Below, piece by piece: positions 9,304 through 17,469 of a DNA stretch of 52,902 nt (its first letter is position 1; the number at the start of each line of letters is the position of its first letter). The position numbers were made by a program, and so were the translations under genes. The notes beneath the pieces are model-generated. The model had not been told where the DNA came from. It saw only the letters and a program-made list of their open reading frames with translations, and did not search any database. This DNA is from Pseudomonadota bacterium. Lineage in GTDB: Bacteria; Myxococcota_A; UBA9160; SZUA-336. The DNA is taken from contig QJZC01000014.1 in assembly GCA_003247575.1 (NCBI GenBank), positions 1-52,902 on the forward strand, given 5' to 3'.

Positions 9304-11438
9304 AGCGAAGTCGGTCGCGGCACCTCGGGCGCAGAGCCAAACGCGGCGACAGATCCTTCCGCAAGCCGAAATCGGTACGCTACGACCGAGGTACCCAGTG
9401 CGGTTGGCTCTCGCTCCATCCGCGCGGATTCGGATTCGCCAGCATGGAGGACGGGGGTACGGACGTCTTCGTTCCGGCGTCCAAGCTCGCTACGGCCCTG
9501 CACGGCGATCGCGTGCGCTTGCGAACGCGCGAGTCCGCTCGCGGCCGCGAAGGAGAAGTCCGCGAGATTCTGGAACGCGGCACGCGACGCGTCGTCGGCA
9601 CCTTGATGCAACGACGCAAGCGCAGCTGGATCGACCCCGAGGATCCTCGCCTACCGCGCCCGATCCACGTCGTCGGCAGGCTCCCACTCGGAGTCCACCC
9701 GGGCCAGCAGGTCATCGCCGCCATCGATCGCTACCCGATCGACCCGCGCGAGGGACTGCAGGTGCACGTGCTCTCCGGCATCGCACCGAGGGGCAGCGCC
9801 GCGAGCGAGATCGAGCGCATCGAGATTCGTGAGGGCATCGAGGAGGAGTTCAGCCGCGCAGCGCTACGCGAGGCCCAGAGTTTCGGAAGCCGCGTCTCCG
9901 AACACGAGATCGCCGGGCGCACGGATCTACGCGCGCTCGAGTTCGTGACGATCGATCCGGCGACGGCGCGGGATCACGACGACGCGGTGTACGCGGAGCG
10001 GCTCTCGTCAGGCGCCTTTCGCGTCTGGGTCGCGATCGCCGACGTCTCGTACTATGTGCGGCCGGGCACCGAACTCGACCGAGCGGCGCTCTCGCGCGGA
10101 ACCTCGATCTATCTCCCGGATCGCGTCATCCCGATGCTCCCGTTCGAGCTCAGCAGCCACCTCGCCTCGCTGATTCCCGACGAGTCGAGGCTCGCGCTCG
10201 TACTCGAGGTCGAGCTCGGCCCGCGTGGGGCCGTGCGCAGGTGGCATCACCATGAGGCCGTCGTCTGCTCGCGCGCGCGCCTCTCCTACTCCGCCGTCGC
10301 CAGTGCGCTCGGCTTCGCGTCCCCCGAGGGCAGCGAGCACGATCCCGAGGCGGAGGCCCGCCGCCCACTGCTCGAGACCCTGTTCGACGCGTCGCAAGTC
10401 ATCCGCAAGAAGCGTCAGCGACGCGGCGCGCTCGAGTTCGAGTTGCCCGAGCCCGCGGTGGGCCTCGACGCCCGAGGCGAGCCGATCGACATCGTCCCCG
10501 CGCGATCGGATCCGGGCCTGCGCAAGGCCTACGGAATGATCGAAGATCTCATGCTGCTCGCGAACGAGGTCGTCGCGAGCGACTTGGCGGAGCGTGGCCT
10601 GCCAGCAATCTATCGCGTACACGCCCCTCCCGACCCCGAGCGGATCGAGCGCTTTGCAGAGCTCGCATACTCGCTCGGGTTCTCGCTCTCGTCCGATGCC
10701 GACACGGAACCGGCCGAGATCGCTCGGCTGCTGCGTCAGTTCGAGGGGCTGGACGCCGCGCCGGCGCTCAACTACCTGCTGCTGCGCGCGATGCAGCAGG
10801 CCACCTACAGTACCGAGAACATCGGCCACTTCGCCCTCGCCGCTCCCCACTACCTGCACTTCACATCGCCGATTCGGCGCTACCCCGACCTCGCCGTACA
10901 CAGAATCGTGCGCGACCTGATCGCTCGAACGCGCGTCGACCGCGCCGAGCTCGCACGCTCGCTTGCGCGCCAGGCTGCACGCTCGAGCCGTCTGGAGCGC
11001 CGCGCGCAGAGCATCGACCGCGAGGTCGCACGCATCTACGCGGCGGTGCTGCTCGCGAGCCGCATCGGTGAGGAGTTCGACGCGCGAATCACGTCGATCG
11101 ATACGGGCGGGCTCTGGGTGACGCTCGAGCACCCCTTCGTCGAGGCGTACTGCGCGATCGAGCACCTCGGGCCCCACGGATATCGCGTCGATCCCTTGGG
11201 CCTGCACATGGTCGCGCGCCGCTCGGGACATCGCCTGAGCGTCGGACAGCAGGTCAAGGCGGAGCTGCTCTACGTCTCGGTCGAGGAGCGTACGATCAAT
11301 GTCCGCGTCGAAGGCGCGCTCGCCTCCTCCGAGACGGACGCTCGCGTCACGCACCCCCGCGAGCGCGAGCGGAGCTCAGGCTCGCGCACCCGGACTCGCG
11401 GCAGGAAGCCCAAACAACGTCGCAAGCCGCGGCGGTGA
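9300..11438 (+). CDS. rnr: Ribonuclease R family 3'-5' exoribonuclease
   Basis: RNase II/RNase R superfamily exoribonuclease of 712 residues that degrades RNA processively from the 3' end. It has an N-terminal cold-shock/OB domain (GWLSLHPRGFGF to VFVPASKL, about 35-75), a second OB region, and the RNB catalytic domain with the metal site in TIDPATARDHDDAV. Other family signatures are YLPDRVIPMLP and FTSPIRRYPDL. A C-terminal S1 domain (about 600-670) is followed by an arginine/lysine-rich tail, as in many RNase R proteins. The start ATG 9300 overlaps the SDR stop by four bases. The long open frame upstream of 9300 is a shadow of the SDR. Domain content favours RNase R over RNase II. Confidence 0.93.
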   Translation: MKRSRSRHLGRRAKRGDRSFRKPKSVRYDRGTQCGWLSLHPRGFGFASMEDGGTDVFVPASKLATALHGDRVRLRTRESARGREGEVREILERGTRRVVGTLMQRRKRSWIDPEDPRLPRPIHVVGRLPLGVHPGQQVIAAIDRYPIDPREGLQVHVLSGIAPRGSAASEIERIEIREGIEEEFSRAALREAQSFGSRVSEHEIAGRTDLRALEFVTIDPATARDHDDAVYAERLSSGAFRVWVAIADVSYYVRPGTELDRAALSRGTSIYLPDRVIPMLPFELSSHLASLIPDESRLALVLEVELGPRGAVRRWHHHEAVVCSRARLSYSAVASALGFASPEGSEHDPEAEARRPLLETLFDASQVIRKKRQRRGALEFELPEPAVGLDARGEPIDIVPARSDPGLRKAYGMIEDLMLLANEVVASDLAERGLPAIYRVHAPPDPERIERFAELAYSLGFSLSSDADTEPAEIARLLRQFEGLDAAPALNYLLLRAMQQATYSTENIGHFALAAPHYLHFTSPIRRYPDLAVHRIVRDLIARTRVDRAELARSLARQAARSSRLERRAQSIDREVARIYAAVLLASRIGEEFDARITSIDTGGLWVTLEHPFVEAYCAIEHLGPHGYRVDPLGLHMVARRSGHRLSVGQQVKAELLYVSVEERTINVRVEGALASSETDARVTHPRERERSSGSRTRTRGRKPKQRRKPRR

Positions 11439-11568
11439 GCCCCACCCGCGAGCGCCGATTGGCGGTGACGCGCGCAGCCTCGATCCGCATAATGGCGCAC
11501 GTTTTCCATGAAGCGAGCGCGCCCCTCGTCGGGTGGACGCGCCCGACCACGAGAAGTGGAGCGACGAA

Positions 11569-11643
11569 ATGTGGGGCGGCGGCTTCCTCAACCCCGAGAC
11601 ATTCACGCGCTTGCTCTACGCAGACCTGGCCCGGTCACAGTGA
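11569..11643 (+). CDS. Possible small coupled ORF upstream of DUF938 gene
   Basis: Short reading frame of 24 codons (MWGGGFLNPETF...LARSQ) whose TGA overlaps the GTG start of the following methyltransferase as GTGA, the arrangement used for translational coupling. An in-frame GTG at 11533 would add 12 residues. No strong ribosome-binding site is visible. It could be a leader peptide, a real small protein or a chance frame. No homologue is recognised. Confidence 0.2.
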   Translation: MWGGGFLNPETFTRLLYADLARSQ

Positions 11644-12290
11644 GCACGGGCCTGTCCGCTCCGGCGGCACTGCGCAACCGCCAGCCCATCCTCGAGGTGC
11701 TCGAACGGCACGGCCCCACGCGCGGGACCCTGCTCGAGATCGCCAGCGGCACGGGCCAGCACGCAGTGTGGTTCGGGCTTCATCTCCCAAACCTCTCGGT
11801 CCAGCCGAGCGACCCGGATCCGCGCCACAGATCGAGCATCGATGCCTGGCGGCAGGAGTCGGGCTGCGAGAACGTGCGGGCGCCCCTCGCGATCGACGTG
11901 CTCTCGGCCGACTGGGAGCGCAATCCAGCGCTACCGCGCCCGATCGCGGCAGTCGTGTGCATCAACATGATCCACATCGCCCCATGGGAGGCCGCCCTGG
12001 GCCTCCTGCGCGGGGCGGGAGCCCTACTACCGCCAACAGCTCCGCTCATTCTGTACGGCCCCTACCGACGCGATGGTCAGCACACGGCAGCGAGCAATGC
12101 GCAGTTCGATCGACAGCTGCGTGCGCACGATCCGCGCTTCGGGGTACGCAATCTGGAACGGGTGGCAGAAGCCGCCGCGTCAGAGGGCTTCTCGCTCGAA
12201 GAGGTGGTGTCGATGCCGGCAAACAACCTGAGCTTGATTCTGCGCAAGAGTCACTCGTTGACTACTGCTGACCCCCACTCCCGAGCGTGA
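11640..12290 (+). CDS. DUF938 SAM-dependent methyltransferase-like protein
   Basis: Protein of 216 residues matching the DUF938 (METTL26-like) class I methyltransferase family. It shows ALRNRQPILEVLERH near the N-terminus, the SAM motif LLEIASGTGQHAVWFG, QPSDPDPRHRSSIDAW, VCINMIHIAPWEAALGLLRGAG and LYGPYRRDG, all in family order. The GTG at 11640 gives the normal N-terminus for the family. An ATG at 11508 in the same frame would add 44 arginine-rich residues with no family similarity. The first codon overlaps the stop of a short upstream frame. The substrate of this family is not established. A repeat-rich, gene-poor stretch follows. Confidence 0.85.
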   Translation: MSTGLSAPAALRNRQPILEVLERHGPTRGTLLEIASGTGQHAVWFGLHLPNLSVQPSDPDPRHRSSIDAWRQESGCENVRAPLAIDVLSADWERNPALPRPIAAVVCINMIHIAPWEAALGLLRGAGALLPPTAPLILYGPYRRDGQHTAASNAQFDRQLRAHDPRFGVRNLERVAEAAASEGFSLEEVVSMPANNLSLILRKSHSLTTADPHSRA

Positions 12291-12439
12291 CACCGTGAGC
12301 ACAGCAACACGCTCTGCCGCCGCCGAGGATCCTCGAGATAGAGGGGCCCGCAGCAGGCTTGCTTCGTGCTCTCTCAGGGCTTATCTTTCGGCCACCATGA
12401 TGCTTGGATCGTTGCAGAGTCACTACCGGGTGCGCCACC

Positions 12440-12485
12440 GTCGGATCGAGACGGGTCGGATCGAGACGGGTCGAGTCGAGATCGG
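12440..12485. repeat. Tandem 15-bp repeat, three copies
   Basis: Two exact copies of GTCGGATCGAGACGG (12440-12454 and 12455-12469) are followed by a third, altered copy (12470-12485). The array lies in a stretch without a convincing gene, about 150 bases upstream of an intrinsic terminator on the same strand. Confidence 0.85.
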
Positions 12486-12540
12486 CCCACTCCAGACACG
12501 GCAGCTGCAGCACAATCCATGGTGGTGTAGTCGTCAGCAT

Positions 12541-12584
12541 GAACCGTCGAGTCCCGAACCGTCGTCTCCGAAACCGTCGACTCC
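12541..12584. repeat. Second tandem repeat, about 15 bp, three copies
   Basis: Three imperfect copies of a unit like GAACCGTCGAGTCCC begin at 12541, 12556 and 12570. The unit differs from the array at 12440-12485, so the two are separate expansions in the same non-coding stretch. Confidence 0.75.
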
Positions 12585-12631
12585 GAGAGGGGCCTCGTAA
12601 GGTAGCCATACGACGAACGTCGTCCTGCGCG

Positions 12632-12666
12632 ACCCCGAGGCAGTCAGCTCTCGGGGTTTTCTTTTT
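12632..12666 (+). terminator. Intrinsic terminator
   Basis: Perfect 8-bp stem ACCCCGAG (12632-12639) and CTCGGGGT (12650-12657), followed by TTTCTTTTT on the plus strand. A smaller hairpin, ACGAC-GAAC-GTCGT, sits just upstream near 12610-12623. It is 340 bases beyond the methyltransferase stop, so it either ends a long 3' untranslated region or a separate small RNA covering the repeats. Confidence 0.75.
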
Positions 12667-12684
12667 GGTCGAGAATCGAATGCG

Positions 12685-12718
12685 CGCGGCCCGGACTTCC
12701 TGCTCCAGCCGGGCCGCG
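12685..12718. other. GC-rich hairpin without T tract
   Basis: Perfect 10-bp inverted repeat CGCGGCCCGG (12685-12694) and CCGGGCCGCG (12709-12718) with a 14-base loop. No T run follows on either strand, so it is not a classic terminator. It lies just upstream of a Shine-Dalgarno-like GGAGGT and the ATG at 12736, where it could act on the leader of a small gene. Confidence 0.6.
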
Positions 12719-12735
12719 TATGTGGAGGTCGAGCC

Positions 12736-13083
12736 ATGAAGTGCACGGATCGCGAACTTCTCGAGAAACTGCTCCGCCTGAAGGAGCGCGCCGACCAGCG
12801 GCGAGTCGTAGCGCAAGGCCGCCGCGATCGTCTCAGTGCAGCCAGCACTGCGCCGCGAGCGCTGGGGCTGCGAGCAGCCAGAAGCAGCATCGTCACGAGT
12901 CAGGCCATAGGGGACACGCAGACCGGAGGTCGACAGGACCGGGCGGTGACCGGCTCGTCACCGGAGGCAGCCAGCGAAGGCTCGATAGTTGGCTTACGAC
13001 CTAGGGGGCTGGGTCGGAAGTCCGCTCCCACTTTCATGACCGATTCGCTCGGAATCGCGAGCAGCGCGGTCCTCTGCGCCTGA
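12736..13083 (+). CDS. Doubtful small hypothetical protein
   Basis: Frame of 115 codons starting MKCTDRELLEKLLRLKERA. Support: a strong GGAGGT site about seven bases before the ATG, and a charged, helix-like first 33 residues with GC-rich third positions typical of genes here. Against: after about residue 35 the composition becomes serine/arginine-rich and unlike a folded protein, so the gene may be frameshifted, shorter than the frame, or not real. No family is recognised. It lies between two hairpins and the terminator of glutamine synthetase. Confidence 0.25.
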   Translation: MKCTDRELLEKLLRLKERADQRRVVAQGRRDRLSAASTAPRALGLRAARSSIVTSQAIGDTQTGGRQDRAVTGSSPEAASEGSIVGLRPRGLGRKSAPTFMTDSLGIASSAVLCA

Positions 13084-13109
13084 GCGGCGCTCCGCCCTCG
13101 AGCACGGGC

Positions 13110-13161
13110 AAGAAACAGAAGACCGCGCGCACCCTTGGATCGCTCCAGGACGCGCGCGGTC
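13110..13161 (-). terminator. Intrinsic terminator of glutamine synthetase
   Basis: A 10-bp perfect stem, GACCGCGCGC (13121-13130) with GCGCGCGGTC (13152-13161). On the minus strand it is followed by TTCTGTTTCTT, a T-rich run. It begins 30 bases after the stop of the type III glutamine synthetase, in the right orientation to end its transcript. Confidence 0.75.
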
Positions 13162-13191
13162 CCTTCGTCTACCGCTCGCGCGCAAACGCGG

Positions 13192-15378
13192 CTACTTGAT
13201 GAACAGCATCTCCTGATAGGTCGGGAGCGGCCACAGGTCGTCGGCAACCACGGCTTCGAGCACGTCCGCCGCCTCGCGCACCGCCTGCATGGCAGGAACG
13301 ATCGAGCGGCAACAGTGCGTGGCGTGGTCCAGGGTGGAGTCACCCGCGCTCTCGGCCATTGCCGTTTCGAGGACCGAGAGGCTCGAGGTCAGCGTCCCGA
13401 TCAGGCCGATCAGGTGCTGGAGCTCGCGCGTGTCGGGCGCGCAGCCCGCCGCCTTCACGTTGGCGCAGCCCTCGGCGATCTCACTCTGGTAGCGCAGGGC
13501 GGCGGGCAGGATCATCGTACGACCGATCTCCGCCGTGCTCCTCGCCTCGACGTTGATGGTCTTCGCGTACTGCTCGAGATACACCTCGAGTCGGCTGTGA
13601 AGCTCGCGCTTCGTGAGCACGTCGTACTTCTCGAAGACCGCAGCGACCTCGTCCGTTCCGAGCACGGGGAGCGCGTCCACCGAGTTGCGCAGGTGCGGTA
13701 GGCCACGCTCCTCGGCCTCCTTGTGCCACTCCGACGAGTAGTTGTCTCCGTTGAAGATCACGCTGCCATGCTGCGTGATGATCTCCTGCAGCAGCTTCTG
13801 GATCGCGCTGTTGAACGCAGCCTCGTCGCCTGCCGACGACTCCAGGCGCGTGGCGATGAAGTCGAGCGACTCCGCCAGAATCGTGTTGAGCGCCACGATC
13901 GGCCCGGCGATCGACATGCTCCCACCCACCGCACGGAACTCGAAGCGATTGCCTGTGAAGGCGAACGGGCTCGTGCGATTGCGGTCGCCCGTATCCATCG
14001 GAAGCGGTGGCAGGGTGTCCACCCCCACCGTCAGCGAGCCCTTGGTCTTCGAGCTGGTGGCCGAGCCCTGCTTGAGCTGCTCGAACACGTCGTTGAGCTG
14101 CTCACCGAGGAAGATCGAGAGGATCGCAGGAGGCGCCTCGTTGGCCCCCAGTCGGTGATCGTTCGCCGCGGACGCGATCACCGCCCGCAGCAGGTCACCG
14201 TGCAGATGGACGGAGCGGATCACTGCCGCACAGAAGACCAGGAACTGCGCGTTCGCGTGCGGGGTGTCCCCTGGATCGAGCAGGTTCCCCTGGGTCGAGT
14301 TACCGATCGAGAAGTTCAGATGCTTCCCGGAGCCGTTCAGCCCGGCGAAGGGCTTCTCGTGCAGCAGGCAGGTCATCCCGCAGCGCTCCGCGACGGAGCG
14401 CAGGGTCAGCATCATCAGCTGCTGATGGTCGGTCGCGAGGTTCGCGTTCTCGTAGAGCGGAGCCACCTCGTACTGGCTGGGCGCGACCTCGTTGTGCCGC
14501 GTCCGCACCGGAATTCCCAGCTTGTAGAGCTCGCGCTCCACTTCGAGCATGAACGAGATCACACGCTCGGGGATCGCCCCGAAGTAATGATCGTCGAATT
14601 CCTGGCCCTTCGGGGGGGCAGCTCCAAAGAGCGTCCGACCGGAAGCGAGCAGGTCGGGGCGCGAGAAGTAGAAGTTGCGGTCGATCAGGAAGTACTCCTG
14701 CTCGGGGCCCGCGAACGAGGTGACGTTGGCAATCTCGGTATGCCCGAAGAGTCGCAGGACGCGCTGCGCCTGTTTGTTCATCGCCTGCTGCGAGCGCAGC
14801 AGCGGAGTCTTCTTGTCGAGCGCCTCACCGGTCCACGAGATGAACACCGTCGGAATGCAGAGCGTGACCCCGTTGCGGCTCTCGAGGACGTAGGCGGGAC
14901 TCGTCACGTCCCAGGCGGTGTAACCGCGAGCTTCGAATGTCGCTCGAATTCCGCCACTCGGGAAGCTCGAAGCGTCCGGCTCACCCTGGATGAGCATCTT
15001 GCCCGAGAACTCAGTGACGGCACCGCCCTGACCGTCGGGGACCAGGAAGCCGTCGTGCTTCTCCGCGGTCGCTCCCGTCAGAGGATAGAAGATGTGCGCG
15101 TAGTGGGTCGCGCCCTTGCTGATCGCCCATTCCTTCATCGCGGATGCGACCGTGTCCGCGACGGTGGAATCCAGGGATGCGCCCGTATCGATGGTGCGCA
15201 TCAGGGACTTGAAGACAGCCGAGGGAAGGCACTGACGCATTACATCCTTGCTGAATACGTTCGAGCCAAAGATCTCACTCGCTGGGACGTCCGAAAAAGA
15301 GAGAGGAGAGGCGGTCGCTCGGTAGTGGGTGACCGCTTCAATCGCCCGGAGGCGCGCTGAACTGCCGCTCATTTGCAT
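13192..15378 (-). CDS. glnN: Glutamine synthetase type III
   Basis: ATP-dependent glutamate-ammonia ligase of the large type III class, 728 residues, within the usual 700-730. Recognisable segments run from [16 protein letters not shown] and [14 protein letters not shown] near the N-terminus (type III signatures), through [19 protein letters not shown] and [11 protein letters not shown] (metal-binding Glu region), to [27 protein letters not shown] (active-site His) and the C-terminal catalytic part. It assimilates ammonia in the cytoplasm. Two ATGs compete, 15378 and 15372, both behind AGGAAAG; the first is listed. No PII or Ntr gene is adjacent. A terminator follows directly. The antisense frame across it is a compositional shadow. 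Confidence 0.95.
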   Translation of the reverse strand: MQMSGSSARLRAIEAVTHYRATASPLSFSDVPASEIFGSNVFSKDVMRQCLPSAVFKSLMRTIDTGASLDSTVADTVASAMKEWAISKGATHYAHIFYPLTGATAEKHDGFLVPDGQGGAVTEFSGKMLIQGEPDASSFPSGGIRATFEARGYTAWDVTSPAYVLESRNGVTLCIPTVFISWTGEALDKKTPLLRSQQAMNKQAQRVLRLFGHTEIANVTSFAGPEQEYFLIDRNFYFSRPDLLASGRTLFGAAPPKGQEFDDHYFGAIPERVISFMLEVERELYKLGIPVRTRHNEVAPSQYEVAPLYENANLATDHQQLMMLTLRSVAERCGMTCLLHEKPFAGLNGSGKHLNFSIGNSTQGNLLDPGDTPHANAQFLVFCAAVIRSVHLHGDLLRAVIASAANDHRLGANEAPPAILSIFLGEQLNDVFEQLKQGSATSSKTKGSLTVGVDTLPPLPMDTGDRNRTSPFAFTGNRFEFRAVGGSMSIAGPIVALNTILAESLDFIATRLESSAGDEAAFNSAIQKLLQEIITQHGSVIFNGDNYSSEWHKEAEERGLPHLRNSVDALPVLGTDEVAAVFEKYDVLTKRELHSRLEVYLEQYAKTINVEARSTAEIGRTMILPAALRYQSEIAEGCANVKAAGCAPDTRELQHLIGLIGTLTSSLSVLETAMAESAGDSTLDHATHCCRSIVPAMQAVREAADVLEAVVADDLWPLPTYQEMLFIK

Positions 15379-15707
15379 CTTTCCTACCCGACCAAGACGT
15401 CGGCATGTTGGGGTCTCGAAGCCGAACCCATATCGACCGAGGGCCGCAGTATAAGGCCCCGCCCCGGCAACGCGAAGGGGGGTCTCGAGGTTCCTTTGCG
15501 GCGAATGAGGCGCACAGCGACGTCAAGCGCCCCTTCTACCGTGGCCTGCGAGCGTGGGCGCGCCAGGATCCCGGAGGCGACGCGTGCCGAAGCCCCCACC
15601 GCAGATCGAGCCCAGGCCGCGGGTTCGGAGCCGGCGCCGCGGGCCGGGACACCGGCCGCGAACTCCCGTCGATAAGGAGCGGCCGGGCCAACGCCGATCA
15701 GGAACTC
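15379..15707. other. Intergenic region between glnN and repeat-protein gene
   Basis: Divergent intergenic stretch. It must hold the glnN promoter and that of the next gene, but no confident promoter or operator could be picked out. Open frames here are low-complexity, rich in arginine, proline and alanine, and show no gene-like start. Confidence 0.5.
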
Positions 15708-16526
15708 ATGCACGCTGCGCACGACGCCCCAGACCTCTCGAATCTGATGAGCTCACTGGAGCACCGCCTCGCGCACATCTCGGAGCCGCCGATGCTCGTT
15801 GCGAGCCTGGCCGAGTGGGCACGCGAACGCCCCGCGGGGGAGCTCTACCTGTGTCTGCAGCACCTGCTAGAAGGTCGTCCTGGTGCAGACTCGACCTTCG
15901 ATCCCCTGCTCGAAGCGATGCACCGCGTACTGCGCCTGCCCCCGGAGGCCGGCGGACTTCCCTCGAGGCTCCGCTTCGAAGTGTATATGCTAGCGACCGA
16001 CGCCCGCGACGAGAGCGTGCTCGCTCTCCTGCGCCCCTCGGAGCCTGCCCGCTCGGCAGAGGACGACCTGCGTCCACCGCACGAGATTGCCGAGATTCCC
16101 CTGGGCCGGAGACGCAGCCTGGCCAAGTGCTTCGATCGGCGGCTGCTCGAGCAGCTCGCCCGGGATCCGGACCCGGAGGTGATCCGCAATCTGGTGCGCA
16201 ATCCCCGGATCCGCGAAGAGGACGTGCTCAAGCTGGCGGCCGCCCGTCCGGTCGCCGTGACGACCCTCGAGGTCCTCGAGGAAGAGCCACGCTGGTCCCG
16301 AGCGCGGGGCGTTCGGGCGGCGCTCGCGCGCAACCCCTACGCCCCGATTCCGCTGGCGCTACAAATGCAGAATGGGCTCTCCGCGGTCGAGCTACGCGAG
16401 ATCCAGAGCGATCGCACCTTGCACACCGTGGTGCGCCGACACGCACAGCGGTTACTCGCGGTGCGCGACGCACCCGCAAGCAGCGCGGCAGCAAAGATCT
16501 CTGACGCCGCGCGGCCGATCGAGTAG
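15708..16526 (+). CDS. Helical repeat (LRV/DUF2336-like) protein of unknown function
   Basis: Protein of 272 residues starting MHAAHDAPDL behind AGGA at 15700-15703. The second half is a chain of short paired helices: LARDPDPEVIRNLVRNPRI, EEDVLKLAAARPV, RGVRAALARNPYAP and HTVVRRHAQRLL. The pattern resembles leucine-rich-variant or HEAT-type repeats found in many deltaproteobacterial proteins. No catalytic motif, signal peptide or membrane span is visible, so a scaffold role is the best guess. The open frame extends upstream to 15405 but that part is non-homologous and low-complexity. It stands alone, divergent from glutamine synthetase. Confidence 0.7.
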   Translation: MHAAHDAPDLSNLMSSLEHRLAHISEPPMLVASLAEWARERPAGELYLCLQHLLEGRPGADSTFDPLLEAMHRVLRLPPEAGGLPSRLRFEVYMLATDARDESVLALLRPSEPARSAEDDLRPPHEIAEIPLGRRRSLAKCFDRRLLEQLARDPDPEVIRNLVRNPRIREEDVLKLAAARPVAVTTLEVLEEEPRWSRARGVRAALARNPYAPIPLALQMQNGLSAVELREIQSDRTLHTVVRRHAQRLLAVRDAPASSAAAKISDAARPIE

Positions 16527-16669
16527 GCTAAGGCCTACCAGACCAGGGACTGGCCCGAACATCTCGACCCCTGCGAGGCGAGCAGGCCGTATCGGGCACT
16601 GCTGATTCCATTTGAAGGCTTCCCGCCTGCAGTGAAGTGCAGTCCAGAGAACCGCATTGGAGAGGTGAT

Positions 16670-17425
16670 ATGACCCATCGAAGTGTCGCGCCCCAGACCT
16701 CGCGCAAGCATCGTCACGCCTGGGCACCCCTAGCCCTTCTCGTTCTAGGACTCGTTTGGAGTCTCCCCGCGCCCAGCTTCGCGGCTGGCGGCGGCGGCGG
16801 CGGCGGCATGAGCGGAGGCAGCTTCGGCGGCGGAACCAGCTCGAAGCCCGCCAAGCCCAAGACGCCGGAAGAGCTCGCCCAACAGAGCTACGAGCGTGGC
16901 CTGAAGCACCGAGACAGCGCGCTCGGATACGAGGAGAAGGCAGCCACGTCCGACAAGAGCTGGTTCGGCAAGCCTCCGTCGGAGAAGGCCGTCGATCAGT
17001 GGAAGGAAGCGGTCGAGGACTACGAGATGGCGATCGAGCGCAAGAGCAGCTTCTACGAGGCCCAAAGCGACCTGGGCTTTGCGCTACGCAAGCTCGGCGA
17101 CTACGACAAGTCACTCGCCGCCTACGACCGGGCGCTCGAGCTCAAGCCCGACTACACGCCCGCGATCGAGTATCGCGGAGAGGCGTACCTGAAGCTGCTC
17201 CGGCTCGAGGATGCGAAGGAAGCCTATATGCGCCTCTTCGTGTTGGATCGGCCGCTGGCTGCCCAGCTCATGGAGAACATGCAGAGCTGGCTCGGCGAAC
17301 TCGGAGACGGGCCGGTCGAGGGGCTGTCGTCCGAGGATCTGGACGCCTTCCGTGCCTGGATCTCCGAGCGCAGCGAGCTGGCTGCTCAGAGTGGGCAGGA
17401 CGTGTCCGACGCGCGCGCCTGGTAG
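16670..17425 (+). CDS. Exported TPR-repeat protein
   Basis: Protein of 251 residues with an N-terminal signal sequence (LALLVLGLVWSLP, cleavage probably after PSFA), a glycine-rich linker (AAGGGGGGGMSGGSFGGG) and TPR repeats at about 70-195 (DYEMAIERKSSFYEAQSDLG, DYDKSLAAYDRALELKPDY and AIEYRGEAYLKLLRLEDAKE). It is predicted to be periplasmic or envelope-associated and to bind other proteins. GGAGAGGTG (16659-16667) precedes the ATG. It is 44 bases upstream of a dihaem cytochrome peroxidase-like gene and is probably co-transcribed, so it may assist assembly of that cytochrome or of its substrate (inference). Confidence 0.82.
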   Translation: MTHRSVAPQTSRKHRHAWAPLALLVLGLVWSLPAPSFAAGGGGGGGMSGGSFGGGTSSKPAKPKTPEELAQQSYERGLKHRDSALGYEEKAATSDKSWFGKPPSEKAVDQWKEAVEDYEMAIERKSSFYEAQSDLGFALRKLGDYDKSLAAYDRALELKPDYTPAIEYRGEAYLKLLRLEDAKEAYMRLFVLDRPLAAQLMENMQSWLGELGDGPVEGLSSEDLDAFRAWISERSELAAQSGQDVSDARAW

Positions 17426-17469
17426 CGCGCGCTCGCTCGGCGAAGCCCGCTTCGCAAAGCGATCGAGCG

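Noticed and set aside
12440..12584. CRISPR array
   Set aside because: Units are 15 bases, directly abutting, with no spacers and no cas genes.
13723..15360. Open frame of 545 codons antisense to glutamine synthetase
   Set aside because: Shadow of a strongly conserved enzyme on the other strand.
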